From Brevibacterium aurantiacum (GTDB lineage Bacteria; Actinomycetota; Actinomycetes; Actinomycetales; Brevibacteriaceae): a DNA stretch of 64,000 nt. The notes under the pieces were generated by a model. It searched no databases, was not told the origin of the DNA, and worked only from the letters and a program-made list of their open reading frames with translations. The stretch is taken from assembly GCF_007558825.1 (NCBI RefSeq), contig NZ_VLTK01000003.1, positions 466,998 to 530,997 of the forward strand. The letters are read 5' to 3'. Below are positions 46,730 through 57,127 of this stretch, piece by piece (within the stretch, counting starts at the first letter, position 1; every line of letters starts with the position of its first letter). The translations under genes and the position numbers were made by a program.

Positions 46730-47776
46730 TCAGCCTCGAGCGGACAGGATCTCTGCGGAGACGCGGTGGACCTCGGCCACGATCCGTCCGGGCACTTCGG
46801 GATCGGTGTCGGGGAGGACTCCGTGGCCGAGGTTGAAGACGAATCCTGCCTCATGTTCGAGCCCCTGCCTCACGATCTCCTCGATGCGCGGAGCCAGAGC
46901 CTCCCACGGGGCAAACAGCAGGGCCGGATCAAGGTTGCCCTGCAATGGCTGGCCCGGCTGCACGCGTGTCGAGGCATCGGTGAGGTCGACGCGGAAGTCG
47001 ACGCCGACTGCAGTGGAGCCTGCTCGGGACATGGAGGTCAGGAGTTCACCTGTCTGAACACCGAAGTGGATGCTCGGCGCCTCGTGATGGCGCAGCGATT
47101 CGAAGACCGCGGTGGAGTGTTCGAGGACGTGGTCTTCGTAGTCACGTCGGGACAGGTATCCGGCCCAGGAGTCGAAGAGTTGGAACGCGGAGGCTCCGGC
47201 GCCCAGCTGCACGTCGAGGAATGTCGAGGAGATCCGAGCGAGCTTGCTCAACAGAAGGGAGAAGGTCTCGGGCTCCGCGGCCATGAGGGATTTGGTCTTC
47301 TCATGGTTCTTGCTCGGTCCGCCCTCGATGAGGTAGCTGGCAAGTGTGAAGGGGGCACCGGCGAAGCCGATGAGTGGAGTCCGCCCTGCCAGCTCTTCGA
47401 CGATCCGGCCGATGGATTCCACGATGTCTGGGATCTGGTCGGGTTCGAGCTCTGCCATTGCTTCGACATCGGCGCGACTGCGGATCGGATTCGCAATCAC
47501 GGGCCCTGTGCCGGGGACGATCTCCACGTCGACGCCGGCCGCCTGCAGTGGGACCACGATGTCGGAGAAGAAGATGGCGGCGTCTACACCATGCCTGCGC
47601 ACCGGCTGCAGGGTGATCTCTGAGACGAGGTCCGGGGTGCGGCAGGCATCGAGCATCGCAGTTCCTGCACGCAGCTCGCGATATTCGGGAAGTGATCGGC
47701 CGGCCTGCCTCATGAACCAGACCGGAGTGTGCGCAATCTGCTCTCCCCGCAGGGCGGGCAACAAGGTTGAAGTCAT
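46730..47776 (-). CDS. hemE: Uroporphyrinogen decarboxylase
   Basis: Converts uroporphyrinogen III to coproporphyrinogen III. The 348-aa protein has the N-terminal signature PVWFMRQAGRSLPEYR and GFAGAPFTLASYLIEGG. ATG 47776 has GGAGAATGGGGAC upstream. It is the first gene of the heme operon and is divergent from the DUF3000 gene. Confidence 0.96.
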   Translation of the reverse strand: MTSTLLPALRGEQIAHTPVWFMRQAGRSLPEYRELRAGTAMLDACRTPDLVSEITLQPVRRHGVDAAIFFSDIVVPLQAAGVDVEIVPGTGPVIANPIRSRADVEAMAELEPDQIPDIVESIGRIVEELAGRTPLIGFAGAPFTLASYLIEGGPSKNHEKTKSLMAAEPETFSLLLSKLARISSTFLDVQLGAGASAFQLFDSWAGYLSRRDYEDHVLEHSTAVFESLRHHEAPSIHFGVQTGELLTSMSRAGSTAVGVDFRVDLTDASTRVQPGQPLQGNLDPALLFAPWEALAPRIEEIVRQGLEHEAGFVFNLGHGVLPDTDPEVPGRIVAEVHRVSAEILSARG

Positions 47777-47917
47777 GTCCCCATTCTCCCATCTCGGGCG
47801 GATCGATGCCCATCGGATTCCGGTTTCAAGACGCTGCGTCTTGATCGCAGGCGCCGGTGAAAACTCTTGGTCCCATCACGGCGTGGACGATTCACCTCCA
47901 CCGTGGCCTGATCTATC

Positions 47918-48541
47918 GTGGCAAGTGTGGTCAACACCTCACCTCTCAATCGCATTCCGTCGGAGTTCTCCGCCGTGACCTCGGTTCTGCGCGAAGCTCG
48001 GAACACGAATAACGTCTCGATCTCCGAGATACCGGCGCCGGCTCGTTTGGCGCCGTATTCCTACGCGCTGGGTGCCGAGGTCAGTGCCGATGAGACCTTT
48101 CTCCGCGCCAGTGGTGAAGCGATCGACGAATTGGCCACGGGCCGCATCGTCGTCCTCTATGATCCCAGTTCCCCTGAGGAATGGGAGGGCCAGTTCCGTG
48201 TCGTGTCCTACATCCGCGCCGAGCTCGAACACGAGCTCGGCAATGAGACGATGCTCGGCACTGTGGCCTGGACTTGGCTCGAAGAGGCACTAGAAGCAAA
48301 TGACTGCGAGGTCGTCGCCGCTGGAGGCACGACGACCCGCGTCCTCTCCGAGAGCTTCGGCACTCTTGCCGACCGCTCGTCCACGATAGACTTGGAGCTG
48401 CGCGCTTCATGGACCCCCGTGATCGCGGAACCGGAACTGATCGGCGATCACTTCGAAGCCTGGATTGATCTGCTGTGCACAGTTGCCGGACTGCCACCGC
48501 TTCCTGAAGGAGTTTCAGCCCTGCCCGGGCGACGTCGATGA
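47918..48541 (+). CDS. DUF3000 family protein
   Basis: The 207-aa protein is an actinobacterial conserved protein (IPAPARLAPYSYALGAEV and LVLYDPSSPEEWEGQFRVV-like blocks). Its stop overlaps the RNase D start, an arrangement seen across actinobacteria. Function unknown. Start GTG 47918 is a choice; GTG 47927 would fit a leaderless mRNA with TATCGT as -10. Confidence 0.85.
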   Translation: MASVVNTSPLNRIPSEFSAVTSVLREARNTNNVSISEIPAPARLAPYSYALGAEVSADETFLRASGEAIDELATGRIVVLYDPSSPEEWEGQFRVVSYIRAELEHELGNETMLGTVAWTWLEEALEANDCEVVAAGGTTTRVLSESFGTLADRSSTIDLELRASWTPVIAEPELIGDHFEAWIDLLCTVAGLPPLPEGVSALPGRRR

Positions 48542-49713
48542 CAACCGAACTACCGCTCTTGGCCACACCCGCTCATGGCGTTCCGCCGCTCGTCGACTCC
48601 GATGCAGAATTCTCTACGGCTTGTGACGAGCTCGCACACGGGTCCGGCCCCATCGCCATCGATGCCGAGCGCGCATCGGGCATCAGATATGGCCAGCGCG
48701 CATTCCTGGTTCAGCTGCGACGCGCGAACGCAGGAACCTTCCTGCTCGATTCGGAAGTGCTTGCGGACCTCAGCCCTCTCAACTCAGCTTTCGGAGCAGA
48801 TGAATGGGTCATACACTCAGTGACTCAGGATCTGCCCTGCCTGCAGGAGCGCGGCATGCGACCGGAGGCGCTCTTCGACACCGAGCTCGCTGCCCGCATG
48901 CTCGGATGGGACAAGTTCGGTCTGGCCGCCGTGGCTGAGAGGACTCTCGGCGTTCGCTTGGCCAAGGAGCATTCTGCCGCCGACTGGTCGAAGCGACCGC
49001 TTCCGAAGGAGTGGCTCAACTATGCCGCCCTCGACGTCGAGGTTCTGCTGCCCATCCGCGACATCCTCCGCGAGGCGCTCATCGATGCCGATAAGTGGGA
49101 GTTCGCTTCGCAGGAGTTCGAACATCTCCTTGATTTCGAGCCCAAACACTTCGCTGAGCCCTGGCGCAGGACGCACGGATTGACCAAACTCAAGTCACGC
49201 AAGGACATCGCCAAGGTGCGGGAGCTGTGGACTGCTCGCGATGAGATGGCTGCCGAGACCGATACCGCTCCATCGCGTATTCTGCGTGATCGGGACCTGG
49301 TCGCCCTCGCTCAGTCCCGAGTGCACTCAAGCGACGACATCATGGCAAGCTGGCCCAAACTCTCCCGCGCCGACTCCGGCCGACTCTACCGGGCCTACCG
49401 CAAAGCGACCCGACTGACGGCTGACGAGCTGCCGGGGCGAAGGGAAGTCAACGCGGCGCATACACGGTCGCCGTTCAGCCACACAGATATCAAGGATCGG
49501 GTCTCTGCTCTCAAGGCTGCCATGGCAGAGTTGGCCGAAGAGCACGACATTCCTCACGACGTGCTATTGCAGCCCGCCATCGTCAAGTCTCTCGGCGCTC
49601 AGCCACGAGTCGACGTCGAGGAGTTCCTCGTCGAACGCGGGGCTAGGCCATGGCAGGTCGAATTGAGTGCTCCGGTGCTCAGAGACGCCATCGAGACTTT
49701 GCCTGCAGCCTGA
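48538..49713 (+). CDS. Ribonuclease D-like 3'-5' exonuclease with HRDC domain
   Basis: The 391-aa protein has a DEDD exonuclease domain (IAIDAERASGIRYGQRAFLVQ, then AALDVEVLLPI) and an HRDC domain (about residues 210-290). Candidate role: 3' processing of stable RNAs. It is translationally coupled to DUF3000 (ATGA overlap). Confidence 0.92.
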   Translation: MTTELPLLATPAHGVPPLVDSDAEFSTACDELAHGSGPIAIDAERASGIRYGQRAFLVQLRRANAGTFLLDSEVLADLSPLNSAFGADEWVIHSVTQDLPCLQERGMRPEALFDTELAARMLGWDKFGLAAVAERTLGVRLAKEHSAADWSKRPLPKEWLNYAALDVEVLLPIRDILREALIDADKWEFASQEFEHLLDFEPKHFAEPWRRTHGLTKLKSRKDIAKVRELWTARDEMAAETDTAPSRILRDRDLVALAQSRVHSSDDIMASWPKLSRADSGRLYRAYRKATRLTADELPGRREVNAAHTRSPFSHTDIKDRVSALKAAMAELAEEHDIPHDVLLQPAIVKSLGAQPRVDVEEFLVERGARPWQVELSAPVLRDAIETLPAA

Positions 49714-49725
49714 GGTTCTTGCCGG

Positions 49726-51666
49726 TCAGACGGCTCTGCGTGATCCCTGCTGGGCCCGGTTCCTGACCTCTGACGGCAGAATATGAAGGATCTCGGAGAC
49801 GATGGTAGCCACGTCTAGTCCTGCATATTCGAGGATCTCGTCGCGAGTGCCCTGCGGCAGGAACTCATCAGGGGCACCGAGTTCGAGGACACCGACCCGC
49901 GAGTCAGCCGCCCGCAGGTCGCTGCGGATCTGCGAACCGATTCCGCCGACCTTGACACCGTCCTCGATGACAGCGACGAGGCTGTGCTCAACGGCCATGT
50001 CGATGACTCCGCCTGGCACAGGCAGAACCCAACGCGGGTCGACGATCGTTGAGGCGATTCCCTGGTCGGCCAGTTCTTCAGCCACTTCCTGAGCGCGCCC
50101 GGCGAACGGACCGACGGAGACGATGAGCACGTCTTTGGAGGAGCTTGCTGGGACCTCCCGCAGAACGTCGACGCCATCATCGAGACGACGCAGAGCTGGA
50201 ATATCCGTGCCTACGCTTCCACGAGGGAATCGGATCACGGTCGGTGCGTCCTCGATGGCGACGGCTTCGGCCAGTTCCTCCGTCAGACGCGCGGCATCAC
50301 GAGGGGCTGCCAGTTTGAGGCCGGGCACGATCCGCAGCATCGCCATGTCCCAGATTCCGTGGTGACTGGCACCGTCCGGTCCGGTGATTCCGGCACGGTC
50401 GAGGACAAAGGTGACCCCCTGGCCGTGCAGGGCCACGTCCATGAGCAGCTGGTCGAAGGCACGGTTGAGGAACGTCGCATAGATGCACACGATGGGGTGC
50501 AGCCCACCATAGGAGAGTCCCGCGGCCGAAGCCACTGCGTGCTGTTCGGCGATGCCGACGTCGAAGACCCGCTCCGGGTATGCCTCGGCGAACTTTGCGA
50601 GGCCGACCGGCAGGAGCATCGCTGCAGTGACGGCGACGATGTCATCGCGCGTCTGTGCGATCTGGAGCACCTCTTGGCCGAAGACGGACGTCCATGAGGT
50701 CTGCTTCGACGGCGTCGACCTGCCGGTGAGCGGATCGATCACGCCGACGGAGTGGAACTGATCAGCGTCGTCGTTGAGAGCCGGGTCATAACCCTGGCCC
50801 TTCTGTGTGATCATGTGCACGATGACGGGTCCGCCGTCGTATTGTTTGGCCCGCTGGAGGGCCTTTTCGACCATCGGCAGGTCGTGTCCGTCGACCGGTC
50901 CGAGGTACTTGATGCCGAGCTCATCGAACATTCCGGCCTGCTCCGCGCTGACCATGTCCTTGAGGCCTCGTTTGACCCCGTGGATGGCACTGTAGGCGGC
51001 GCGTCCGGGTACGCCCGACTGCCGCAGGGTCGATTTGCCCCAGGACAACAGCTTCTCGTATCCCGAGGTCGTGCGCAGTTCGTCAAGGTGCTCAGCGAAC
51101 CCGCCGACCGTCGGCGCATAGGAGCGGCCGTTGTCGTTGACGACGATGATGAGCTTGCGAGGTGGTGTCGACTTGTCGGCTGCAATGGTGTTCAGCGCTT
51201 CCCAGGCCATACCGCCGGTGAGTGCTCCGTCTCCGATGACGGCTACGACGTGGCGATCGCTTTCGCCCTTGAGCTGATGCGCCTTGGCGATGCCGTCGGC
51301 CCAGGACAGTGATGCAGAAGCGTGGGAGTTCTCAATGACGTCATGTTCGCTCTCGGCCCGGCTGGGGTATCCAGAGAGCCCATCACGCTGGCGCAGACTC
51401 GAGAAGTCCCCCATGCGTCCGGTGAGGAGTTTGTGAACGTAGGTCTGGTGACCGACGTCGAAGAGGATCGTATCGTGAGGAGACTCGAACACACGGTGGA
51501 GACCGACAGTGAGTTCGACCACGCCGAGGTTGGGGCCGAGGTGTCCACCTGTGCCGGCGACGGCCGTGACCAGGTAGTCCCTGATCTCCTTCGCCAGAAC
51601 TTCGCATTCGGCATCGTCGAGTTCACGCAGCTGTGATGGCGAGTTCATCGACTCGAGGAATGTCAT
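49726..51666 (-). CDS. dxs: 1-deoxy-D-xylulose-5-phosphate synthase
   Basis: First step of the MEP isoprenoid pathway, from pyruvate and glyceraldehyde-3-phosphate. The 646-aa protein has the thiamine-diphosphate motif [30 protein letters not shown] and the transketolase-like C-terminal half ([11 protein letters not shown]). I chose ATG 51666 with GAGCGAGG upstream; the open frame extends 20 codons further without homology. It is convergent with the RNase D gene, 12 bp apart. Confidence 0.95.
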   Translation of the reverse strand: MTFLESMNSPSQLRELDDAECEVLAKEIRDYLVTAVAGTGGHLGPNLGVVELTVGLHRVFESPHDTILFDVGHQTYVHKLLTGRMGDFSSLRQRDGLSGYPSRAESEHDVIENSHASASLSWADGIAKAHQLKGESDRHVVAVIGDGALTGGMAWEALNTIAADKSTPPRKLIIVVNDNGRSYAPTVGGFAEHLDELRTTSGYEKLLSWGKSTLRQSGVPGRAAYSAIHGVKRGLKDMVSAEQAGMFDELGIKYLGPVDGHDLPMVEKALQRAKQYDGGPVIVHMITQKGQGYDPALNDDADQFHSVGVIDPLTGRSTPSKQTSWTSVFGQEVLQIAQTRDDIVAVTAAMLLPVGLAKFAEAYPERVFDVGIAEQHAVASAAGLSYGGLHPIVCIYATFLNRAFDQLLMDVALHGQGVTFVLDRAGITGPDGASHHGIWDMAMLRIVPGLKLAAPRDAARLTEELAEAVAIEDAPTVIRFPRGSVGTDIPALRRLDDGVDVLREVPASSSKDVLIVSVGPFAGRAQEVAEELADQGIASTIVDPRWVLPVPGGVIDMAVEHSLVAVIEDGVKVGGIGSQIRSDLRAADSRVGVLELGAPDEFLPQGTRDEILEYAGLDVATIVSEILHILPSEVRNRAQQGSRRAV

Positions 51667-51799
51667 TCTGCCTCGCTCCTGAATGCAAAATAGTTGGTCT
51701 GATACTGCAATTTCCGCTCGAATCATCTTAACGCCTCACGATGCAGAGTTGGTCCACTCGGGGGTGAGGCAGGCACTGATTGTGTCTGGTTACACTCTC

Positions 51800-51941
51800 T
51801 CGGGCGTTCCTCACCGCTGTCTGATCCCGCGTGTTCTCACGTCCAACCACATAGCCGCTTAGGTGTGCACCCTCGGATCGTCTTCGCCCTCGGCACCCCG
51901 CACCGTCGACGCCATAGACACCCTCTGCAGAGGGTGTTTTT
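51800..51941 (+). ncRNA. Candidate small RNA with its own terminator, upstream of dxs
   Basis: ACACCCTCT-GC-AGAGGGTGT (51918-51937) followed by TTTT is an intrinsic terminator on the plus strand, with no plus-strand gene before it. A promoter-like TACACT (near 51791-51796) lies about 140 bp upstream. A short untranslated RNA of about 140 nt, divergent from dxs, would fit. This rests only on the terminator and a weak promoter; the 5' end is a guess. Confidence 0.35.
51918..51941 (+). terminator. Intrinsic terminator without an upstream coding gene
   Basis: Nine-base arms ACACCCTCT/AGAGGGTGT around GC, followed by TTTT. The T-run is on the plus strand, so it does not serve dxs. Confidence 0.7.
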
Positions 51942-52096
51942 GAAACTGCCGGTACCTGATGCGCAGCTAACTGGAGGAATTGGCCGGATGTGCAGGCAGC
52001 AGCACCGACGGTGAGAAACGCGACTGAAAGTAGGACAAGGGAGGGCTGAAGCCAGAACCTGCCACGCAGAAGCCGAAGCTTGGGAGTTCCGTCCAC

Positions 52097-52133
52097 GACG
52101 AAGGCCGGCGGGTTGAACCCACCGGCCTTCGTC
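52097..52133. terminator. Long perfect-like hairpin, possible bidirectional terminator
   Basis: GACGAAGGCCGGCGGG (52097-52112) pairs with CCCACCGGCCTTCGTC (52118-52133), 16 bp with one C-A mismatch (a G-U pair on the other strand), loop TTGAA. No T-run follows on either side. It lies in a gene-poor region, so what it ends is unclear. Confidence 0.55.
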
Positions 52134-52327
52134 AATCAGCGTTGCCGTCGAAGAGGCAACAGCCTGAGATCAAGCAGTCGCGAGCTGACGCAGCACGTAC
52201 TGTGACGTGCTTCGATAGCGCCTTTTAGCGTCATTTCACCGGTCCGGCGTCGATTCTGATTCCATCGATGGCACAAACCCCCTGGTCAGAGGTACTTTGT
52301 GAAACACCAATAGGCACTACCCTGCAG

Positions 52328-52371
52328 TTGGTGAAGCACCTCCGTCGACATACTGCGGTTACGGTACTTGC
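52328..52371. repeat. 44-bp direct repeat, left copy
   Basis: 39 of 44 bases match the copy at 59694-59737 in the same orientation. It begins with TT and an 11-base palindromic hairpin GGTG-AAG-CACC and ends CGGTTACGGTACTTGC. The two copies bracket the 7.3-kb catabolic cluster. Origin (element end, recombination site, dispersed repeat) is unknown. Confidence 0.8.
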
Positions 52372-53098
52372 TCACCAATCACTATTTGACGGGTATTCCC
52401 CCAGCGGAAGCGGCCGACGAAGTGCCTTCCGCCGTCCACTAATTCCAATGTCAGAAGCCGACGGTTCCTCGTTCGCTACCCTCCGAACTCTTTTGGCAAG
52501 ACCTACGAACGAACGGGGTCTCCTTTGACCTCATCGCGGACCTCTTACGGGTAAGGCTGAGTCATGCTGGCAACTTTTCCAGACTTCCATCCAAACAGCA
52601 GCGTTCCATGACGGGCGACGTCTCCGTCGCCGAGCAAGGGTGGCTGGTTTTAGCGACGGAGGCCGCAGCCACACTGATTGGTCGCGAGGAGCCCCCGACC
52701 GTAACTCCAGTCGCGGGTGAGATCGGTATCGATCAGAGTGGCCCGTCGCATCTGATCAAGAGCGCGGTCGACATCGGCTACTTGACGTTGACCAACATTC
52801 CATCCGATCGCCGCAGACGTGGGGCTGACGCAGGGTTTGGTGACATCTAATCTGGCTTGTTCACTAGCAAATGTCTTCTGATCAGATCCGCGATCCGACT
52901 AGGCGAAGTCACTTGGTTACGCACGCTTGCTAATCATTTGCGATCTTGGATTGGCGACCGCTAGACCCAACTTCCGGTCAGCCGAAAGCCATAGTCCGAC
53001 TGCAAGCCGAGGTCCCGCTGAGGACGCCAGCCAACTATCACTAGGTTAGAAAATACAGTCGACTACGTTACATGGGCGCAATGCGTGAGTGTAGATTC

Positions 53099-54421
53099 TC
53101 ACGACCGCCGACTAATGAACTTGAGAAACATGGGCAACGAGATGAGTGCTATCACGGCAGTCGCAGCGACATAGATACCTGTGGAGAACGGCGTGTACTC
53201 AGTGGCCCAAGCCATGAATGCTGGCGTCATTCCTGCGAAGAAGATGCCGACTATGTTGTACGACAATGATGTCCCAGTTGATCGGACGTGCGTTGGAAAG
53301 ATCTGTGCGATACCGGATGGAATGATCCCCGCATATCCTGACACCGCGACACAGATGACCACGTGAACGATAAGAAGCATTGGTAATGTCGGTGCACTGT
53401 GCAGGATGACGAGTCCGACTATCGGCACGACGCCGACGACGACGATCGCCGCAGTCAGTGCTCTTCTGAAACCGATCTTCTGCGCGATGACGGCCGACCC
53501 GACACAGGCGAAGATCATCGCGATGTTTCCGAGGAGTGAGGCGAGGAAAGCATTATTGGCAGTGAAGCCGAGTCCTGTCACTTCCATCGAGTAGTAGGTC
53601 GGTCCGAAGATTACGAGCGCGTAGACGCTGACATGCCAGACGATCGCCATAAGGCCGGCAATGACCATGTTCTTCCAGTATTTGACGAACAGCGTTCGAA
53701 TGGGTTTTCGAACCTCTTCGGAGGCATTCTTCTGCATGTCCGCGAACTCTTTGGTCTCGGAGAGTTTGGACCGGATGTACAGCGCGACGGGGATGATGAG
53801 CAGACCAATGAAGAAGGGGATGCGCCATGCCCACTGAGTGATCTGTTCATCGGAGAAGAGGGACGTGATTGCGAGACCGATGACGGCCGACAGCGCGTTG
53901 GAGACACCCATGGTTCCCTGCAACCATCCGACGACCTTGATCTTCTGGTCTGCTGGAGCCTTTTCCACGAGATAGGACGTAGCACCTCCGATTTCGCCGC
54001 CGGCAGAGAACCCCTGCAGAAGACGGCCAACGAAAAGGAGGATAGTTGCACCGACTCCCAGAACCCCGATTGGAGGTGCAAAGCAAATGATGAATGTGCC
54101 TGCCGCCATCAATGTCACTGTGAGCATCAATGTTGCTTTACGGCCTTTGAGGTCCCCGTACGCGCCGAGATAAAGTGCACCGAGTGGTCGAGCGACATAA
54201 CCGACGCCGAAGACGATGAATGTGCTGATGAGCCCGCTTACCGTATCACCGGTACGGAAGAAATTTGCGCCGATGTAAGCCGCGAAAAATGCGTAGCTTG
54301 AGAAGTCGAACCATTCGAGGACGTTACCTGCCATCGAACCCGCGATGACTTTTCTAAGTGGTTCCTCTTCGTCGCTTTCATTTTTGCGATTCACTTCGTC
54401 GGCTGCCTGCTTGCTGAACAT
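53099..54421 (-). CDS. MFS metabolite:H+ symporter (MHS family)
   Basis: Uptake of an organic solute by proton symport; family members take up proline/betaine, shikimate, citrate or similar. The 440-aa protein has the MHS start MAGNVLEWFDFSSYAFFAAYI, a loop LGAYGDLKGRKATLML and 12 hydrophobic segments. ATG 54421 has AGGAG. It is the last gene of the amidohydrolase operon, 79 bp after CapA-like, so the operon substrate is its likely cargo. Confidence 0.9.
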   Translation of the reverse strand: MFSKQAADEVNRKNESDEEEPLRKVIAGSMAGNVLEWFDFSSYAFFAAYIGANFFRTGDTVSGLISTFIVFGVGYVARPLGALYLGAYGDLKGRKATLMLTVTLMAAGTFIICFAPPIGVLGVGATILLFVGRLLQGFSAGGEIGGATSYLVEKAPADQKIKVVGWLQGTMGVSNALSAVIGLAITSLFSDEQITQWAWRIPFFIGLLIIPVALYIRSKLSETKEFADMQKNASEEVRKPIRTLFVKYWKNMVIAGLMAIVWHVSVYALVIFGPTYYSMEVTGLGFTANNAFLASLLGNIAMIFACVGSAVIAQKIGFRRALTAAIVVVGVVPIVGLVILHSAPTLPMLLIVHVVICVAVSGYAGIIPSGIAQIFPTHVRSTGTSLSYNIVGIFFAGMTPAFMAWATEYTPFSTGIYVAATAVIALISLPMFLKFISRRS

Positions 54422-54500
54422 AATTCTCCTATCGTTCTGCACACCGATGTGCGGAACTTCTCAATCATGAAAACTCACGAGTCGTGATGGTCCTAGTGCG

Positions 54501-55853
54501 TTATCGCACTGCGAGAAAATCAGGATCCGTGTGAGAAGACTCGACGTCGGCGAGCCGGATCGTTAGCCTTCCTTCGGAGATGTCGCCGGTGATTCCACTC
54601 CCCCAGTACTCGCTCAGCTCAAGGAAGTCGTGCAATATCGATGCAGCCTCGTCTCCTTGGGCAATTCTTGGCCGACCTCGTCCTTGCGGCTTCTGTCCGA
54701 GGTCCAAGGTCACTGGATATATCTCGAGCGATGCCAAGTGATCGTCATCAAAGTTCAAAACCGGGACGATGGTCTTCCAATACCATTCCTCCGACGGAAA
54801 TCCTTTGGTATCCAGTTCTGTCCTCGCGTCGAAGATCTGACTGGTCGTCTTCGAACCAGGAATTCGAAATGTCGAGTAACTATCGGATGGCAGCTGTTCG
54901 ACGAGTTCATTCTGGCCGACGAAGTTGCCGAGACTGTAGAAGATCGGCTTGCCTCGGTAGATCTCGAGCGGTCGCAAGAAGTGTGGACCGTGCCCGAGTA
55001 CGACGTCCGCTCCGAACTCAATTGCTTTGTGAGCGAATTCGACGATGAACTCCGCGGGATCGGTGAGGTCGTCACCCTGCTCATGTGAGTGAATCGAGAC
55101 GATGACAACATCGCTCCGACGCTTGGTTTCGCCGACCCAGCGCTCCAGGTTCTCGAGCGTCTCTGCGGTGCATTTGGTGGTGATTCGGTTTCGGGTCGAT
55201 GGAGTGAACGTTCCGTTGAGGAATGGCAGGTCCGCTGGGTCTGCTGGAGGAAATTCGAAACCCAGTTTGATCTCGCGTCGACGACGGTCCTCGAGTCCAA
55301 GATCTTCTGCAATCGTGCGCAGTGCGGAATAGGCGTCTTCATCGAGTTCGTAGCGAGTTTCGAAAGCTATGGGGTTCAGCCCTGGGCGGCCCTGGAGATC
55401 AGGGCGTTGCGCGCTTGCTTCGTGTCCTGAAGCATACGTCGCAGAATAGGACAGCAGACCGACGCTTCCGTTCTTCGTGTCGAGGTACGCGGGCTGCCGA
55501 GCACCTTCGAGATGCTCCCCCACACCTGAGAAGGCCAAGTTTCTGACTCTCATCTGTCTGATGACCTCAAGCAGGCCAGTGACCCCGTAGTTGAGCGAGT
55601 GATTGTTTGCCGCGGAGAAGAGATTGAATCCGAAGTCCGTCAGCTCGTCGAGCATCTCGTCTCGGCACCCAAAGTGTGCCCCGCCGGATTCCTTGGTCGG
55701 GTATCCGACGAAATTTCCAGGCAAGCATTCGAGATTGGTGAATGCGACGTCGGAATTTTGCACCAGCTCATAGAGTTCGTTGGACCCACGCTGATTGGTT
55801 CGCAATCCTTTTCGCATGACAATGCTGTCGCCAGTGACAGTGATCTTCTTCAT
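54501..55853 (-). CDS. CapA family metallophosphatase-like protein
   Basis: The 450-aa protein has CapA-type motifs: TGDSIVMRKG at the start, NLECLPGNF, FSAANNHSLNYG, VSIHSHEQG and GHGPHFLRPLEIY. There is no signal peptide or TM, unlike capsule CapA proteins, so it is probably cytoplasmic. It starts in a TAATG overlap with the M20 gene and is plainly part of the catabolic operon rather than of capsule synthesis. Its reaction is unknown. Confidence 0.85.
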   Translation of the reverse strand: MKKITVTGDSIVMRKGLRTNQRGSNELYELVQNSDVAFTNLECLPGNFVGYPTKESGGAHFGCRDEMLDELTDFGFNLFSAANNHSLNYGVTGLLEVIRQMRVRNLAFSGVGEHLEGARQPAYLDTKNGSVGLLSYSATYASGHEASAQRPDLQGRPGLNPIAFETRYELDEDAYSALRTIAEDLGLEDRRRREIKLGFEFPPADPADLPFLNGTFTPSTRNRITTKCTAETLENLERWVGETKRRSDVVIVSIHSHEQGDDLTDPAEFIVEFAHKAIEFGADVVLGHGPHFLRPLEIYRGKPIFYSLGNFVGQNELVEQLPSDSYSTFRIPGSKTTSQIFDARTELDTKGFPSEEWYWKTIVPVLNFDDDHLASLEIYPVTLDLGQKPQGRGRPRIAQGDEAASILHDFLELSEYWGSGITGDISEGRLTIRLADVESSHTDPDFLAVR

Positions 55854-57127
55854 TACGCGCCCACCTGCTCGAGCTTATCGAGACGAATGAGCGTCTCTGC
55901 CAATGTATGGATGCCGACGGCGATGTCATCCGTCGAGGTGTATTCGTCGGGCCGGTGGCTGTGGCCATCGACGGAGGGCACGAAGATCATGCCCATCGGC
56001 CCAAGATGAGCCATGTGCGCAGCATCGTGACCGGCTCCCGAGGGCACGGACATCCAGGTGTAACCGAGCTCTTCTGCGGTGGTCGCGATATTGTCCTGCA
56101 GAGCTGTACTCGCAGGTACGGGGTCTTGGCTTGTCAACCACTCAATGAACTGGGAGACGCCTCTCTGCTCCGCGATTTCTCCGATGCGTTGAGCGATTTC
56201 TCGTTTGGCCCCGTGAAGCCATTGCGCGTCGGTTGACCGGATTTCAGCCTGAATATGCGTTTCGTTGGGCACCACGTTGAACGAACCTGGCCACGACTCG
56301 ATGTTTCCTGTCGTCGCCACACCGTGGATCGGGGCACCGCAGCCAGTGCGTTCGACCGCGAGCACGGATTCCGCAGCGGCGACAAGCGCGTCGTGGCGAG
56401 AATTCATCGGCGTCGCCCCCGCATGGTCAGGTTCACCGATGAACTTTGCCAGCAATCTATCGATGCCGGCGATGGCAGTCACAACGCCAATCTGCTTGTT
56501 CTCGCGTTCCATCGATGGTCCCTGCTCAATATGGAGTTCGATGTAGGCGTGAAGCGAATTGGGTTTCCAGGCATTGCATAGTGCGCCGTCAGCGTCCAGC
56601 CCATACTGCGTAATGGCGTCCCCGAGCTTTTCGGAGGATTCGTCCGCGAGCAATAAGTGGTCCCGAGTCAGACGGCCTGACATCGATCGCGATCCCACGC
56701 AGGCGACGCCGAATCGATTGGGTTCCTCGCCGAGGAAGTCGATGACGTATAGATCGTGCTCGAGCGTGACCCCAGCCTCGCGCAGGGCGCTGACCGTTTC
56801 GATAGCTCCGAGAACTCCAACCACACCGTCGAACCGTCCTCCGTTGCGGACCGTATCAGTGTGGGATCCGGTCATGATCGGCTTGAGGGTCTGTCCGCGG
56901 GTGGATGCCATCCCCGGAAGATGGCCGACGATATTGCCGGAAGCGTCGAATCGAGTTGTGAGTCCAGCGTCTTCCATCTTGCGGCGGATGAAATCTCGAG
57001 AGGCCTTATACGGCTCGGTGAGGACTTCACGTGTCCAACCGTCGTGCGCGTCATCGGTGAATACGGAAAGATCATTCAGATTCGCTTCAAATGAAGCTAT
57101 GTGGAAGTTGAGGTCATGTTTCTTCAT
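55853..57127 (-). CDS. M20 family amidase: N-carbamoyl-L-amino-acid hydrolase / allantoate amidohydrolase type
   Basis: Hydrolyses ureido compounds with a binuclear metal centre. The 424-aa protein has TGSHTDTVRNGGRFDGVVGVL with metal-binding His and Asp, DFLGEEPNRFG with the catalytic Glu, and the dimerisation domain (about 215-330). Such enzymes follow cyclic amidohydrolases in hydantoin and allantoin pathways, and here the amidohydrolase gene is two genes upstream in the same operon. Which ureido acid is cleaved is not known. Confidence 0.9.
   Translation of the reverse strand: MKKHDLNFHIASFEANLNDLSVFTDDAHDGWTREVLTEPYKASRDFIRRKMEDAGLTTRFDASGNIVGHLPGMASTRGQTLKPIMTGSHTDTVRNGGRFDGVVGVLGAIETVSALREAGVTLEHDLYVIDFLGEEPNRFGVACVGSRSMSGRLTRDHLLLADESSEKLGDAITQYGLDADGALCNAWKPNSLHAYIELHIEQGPSMERENKQIGVVTAIAGIDRLLAKFIGEPDHAGATPMNSRHDALVAAAESVLAVERTGCGAPIHGVATTGNIESWPGSFNVVPNETHIQAEIRSTDAQWLHGAKREIAQRIGEIAEQRGVSQFIEWLTSQDPVPASTALQDNIATTAEELGYTWMSVPSGAGHDAAHMAHLGPMGMIFVPSVDGHSHRPDEYTSTDDIAVGIHTLAETLIRLDKLEQVGA

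Larger units (their letters stand above)
51942..53098. other. Gene-poor stretch with a long hairpin and repeat copy A
   Basis: No open reading frame here has convincing coding character. A 16-bp stem (GACGAAGGCCGG...CCGGCCTTCGTC, 52097-52133) and the repeat copy at 52328-52371 are the only clear structures. Two weak candidates are a minus-strand frame (52135-51728) whose codons 25-50 look like a lipoprotein signal ending GAAAC but whose remainder is unlike any family I know, and an 80-codon plus-strand frame at 52608-52850. AT-rich, stop-rich DNA here suggests decayed or imported sequence. Confidence 0.6.

Noticed and set aside
51728..52135. Minus-strand frame with a lipoprotein-like signal segment
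   Set aside because: The hydrophobic segment ending GAAAC is suggestive, but the start lies inside a hairpin and the rest has no family resemblance or stable composition; kept only as a remark in the gene-poor entry.
52268..52528. 86-codon frame across repeat copy A
   Set aside because: No ribosome binding site, no family, and the frame is not kept at repeat copy B, where it is interrupted by a stop.
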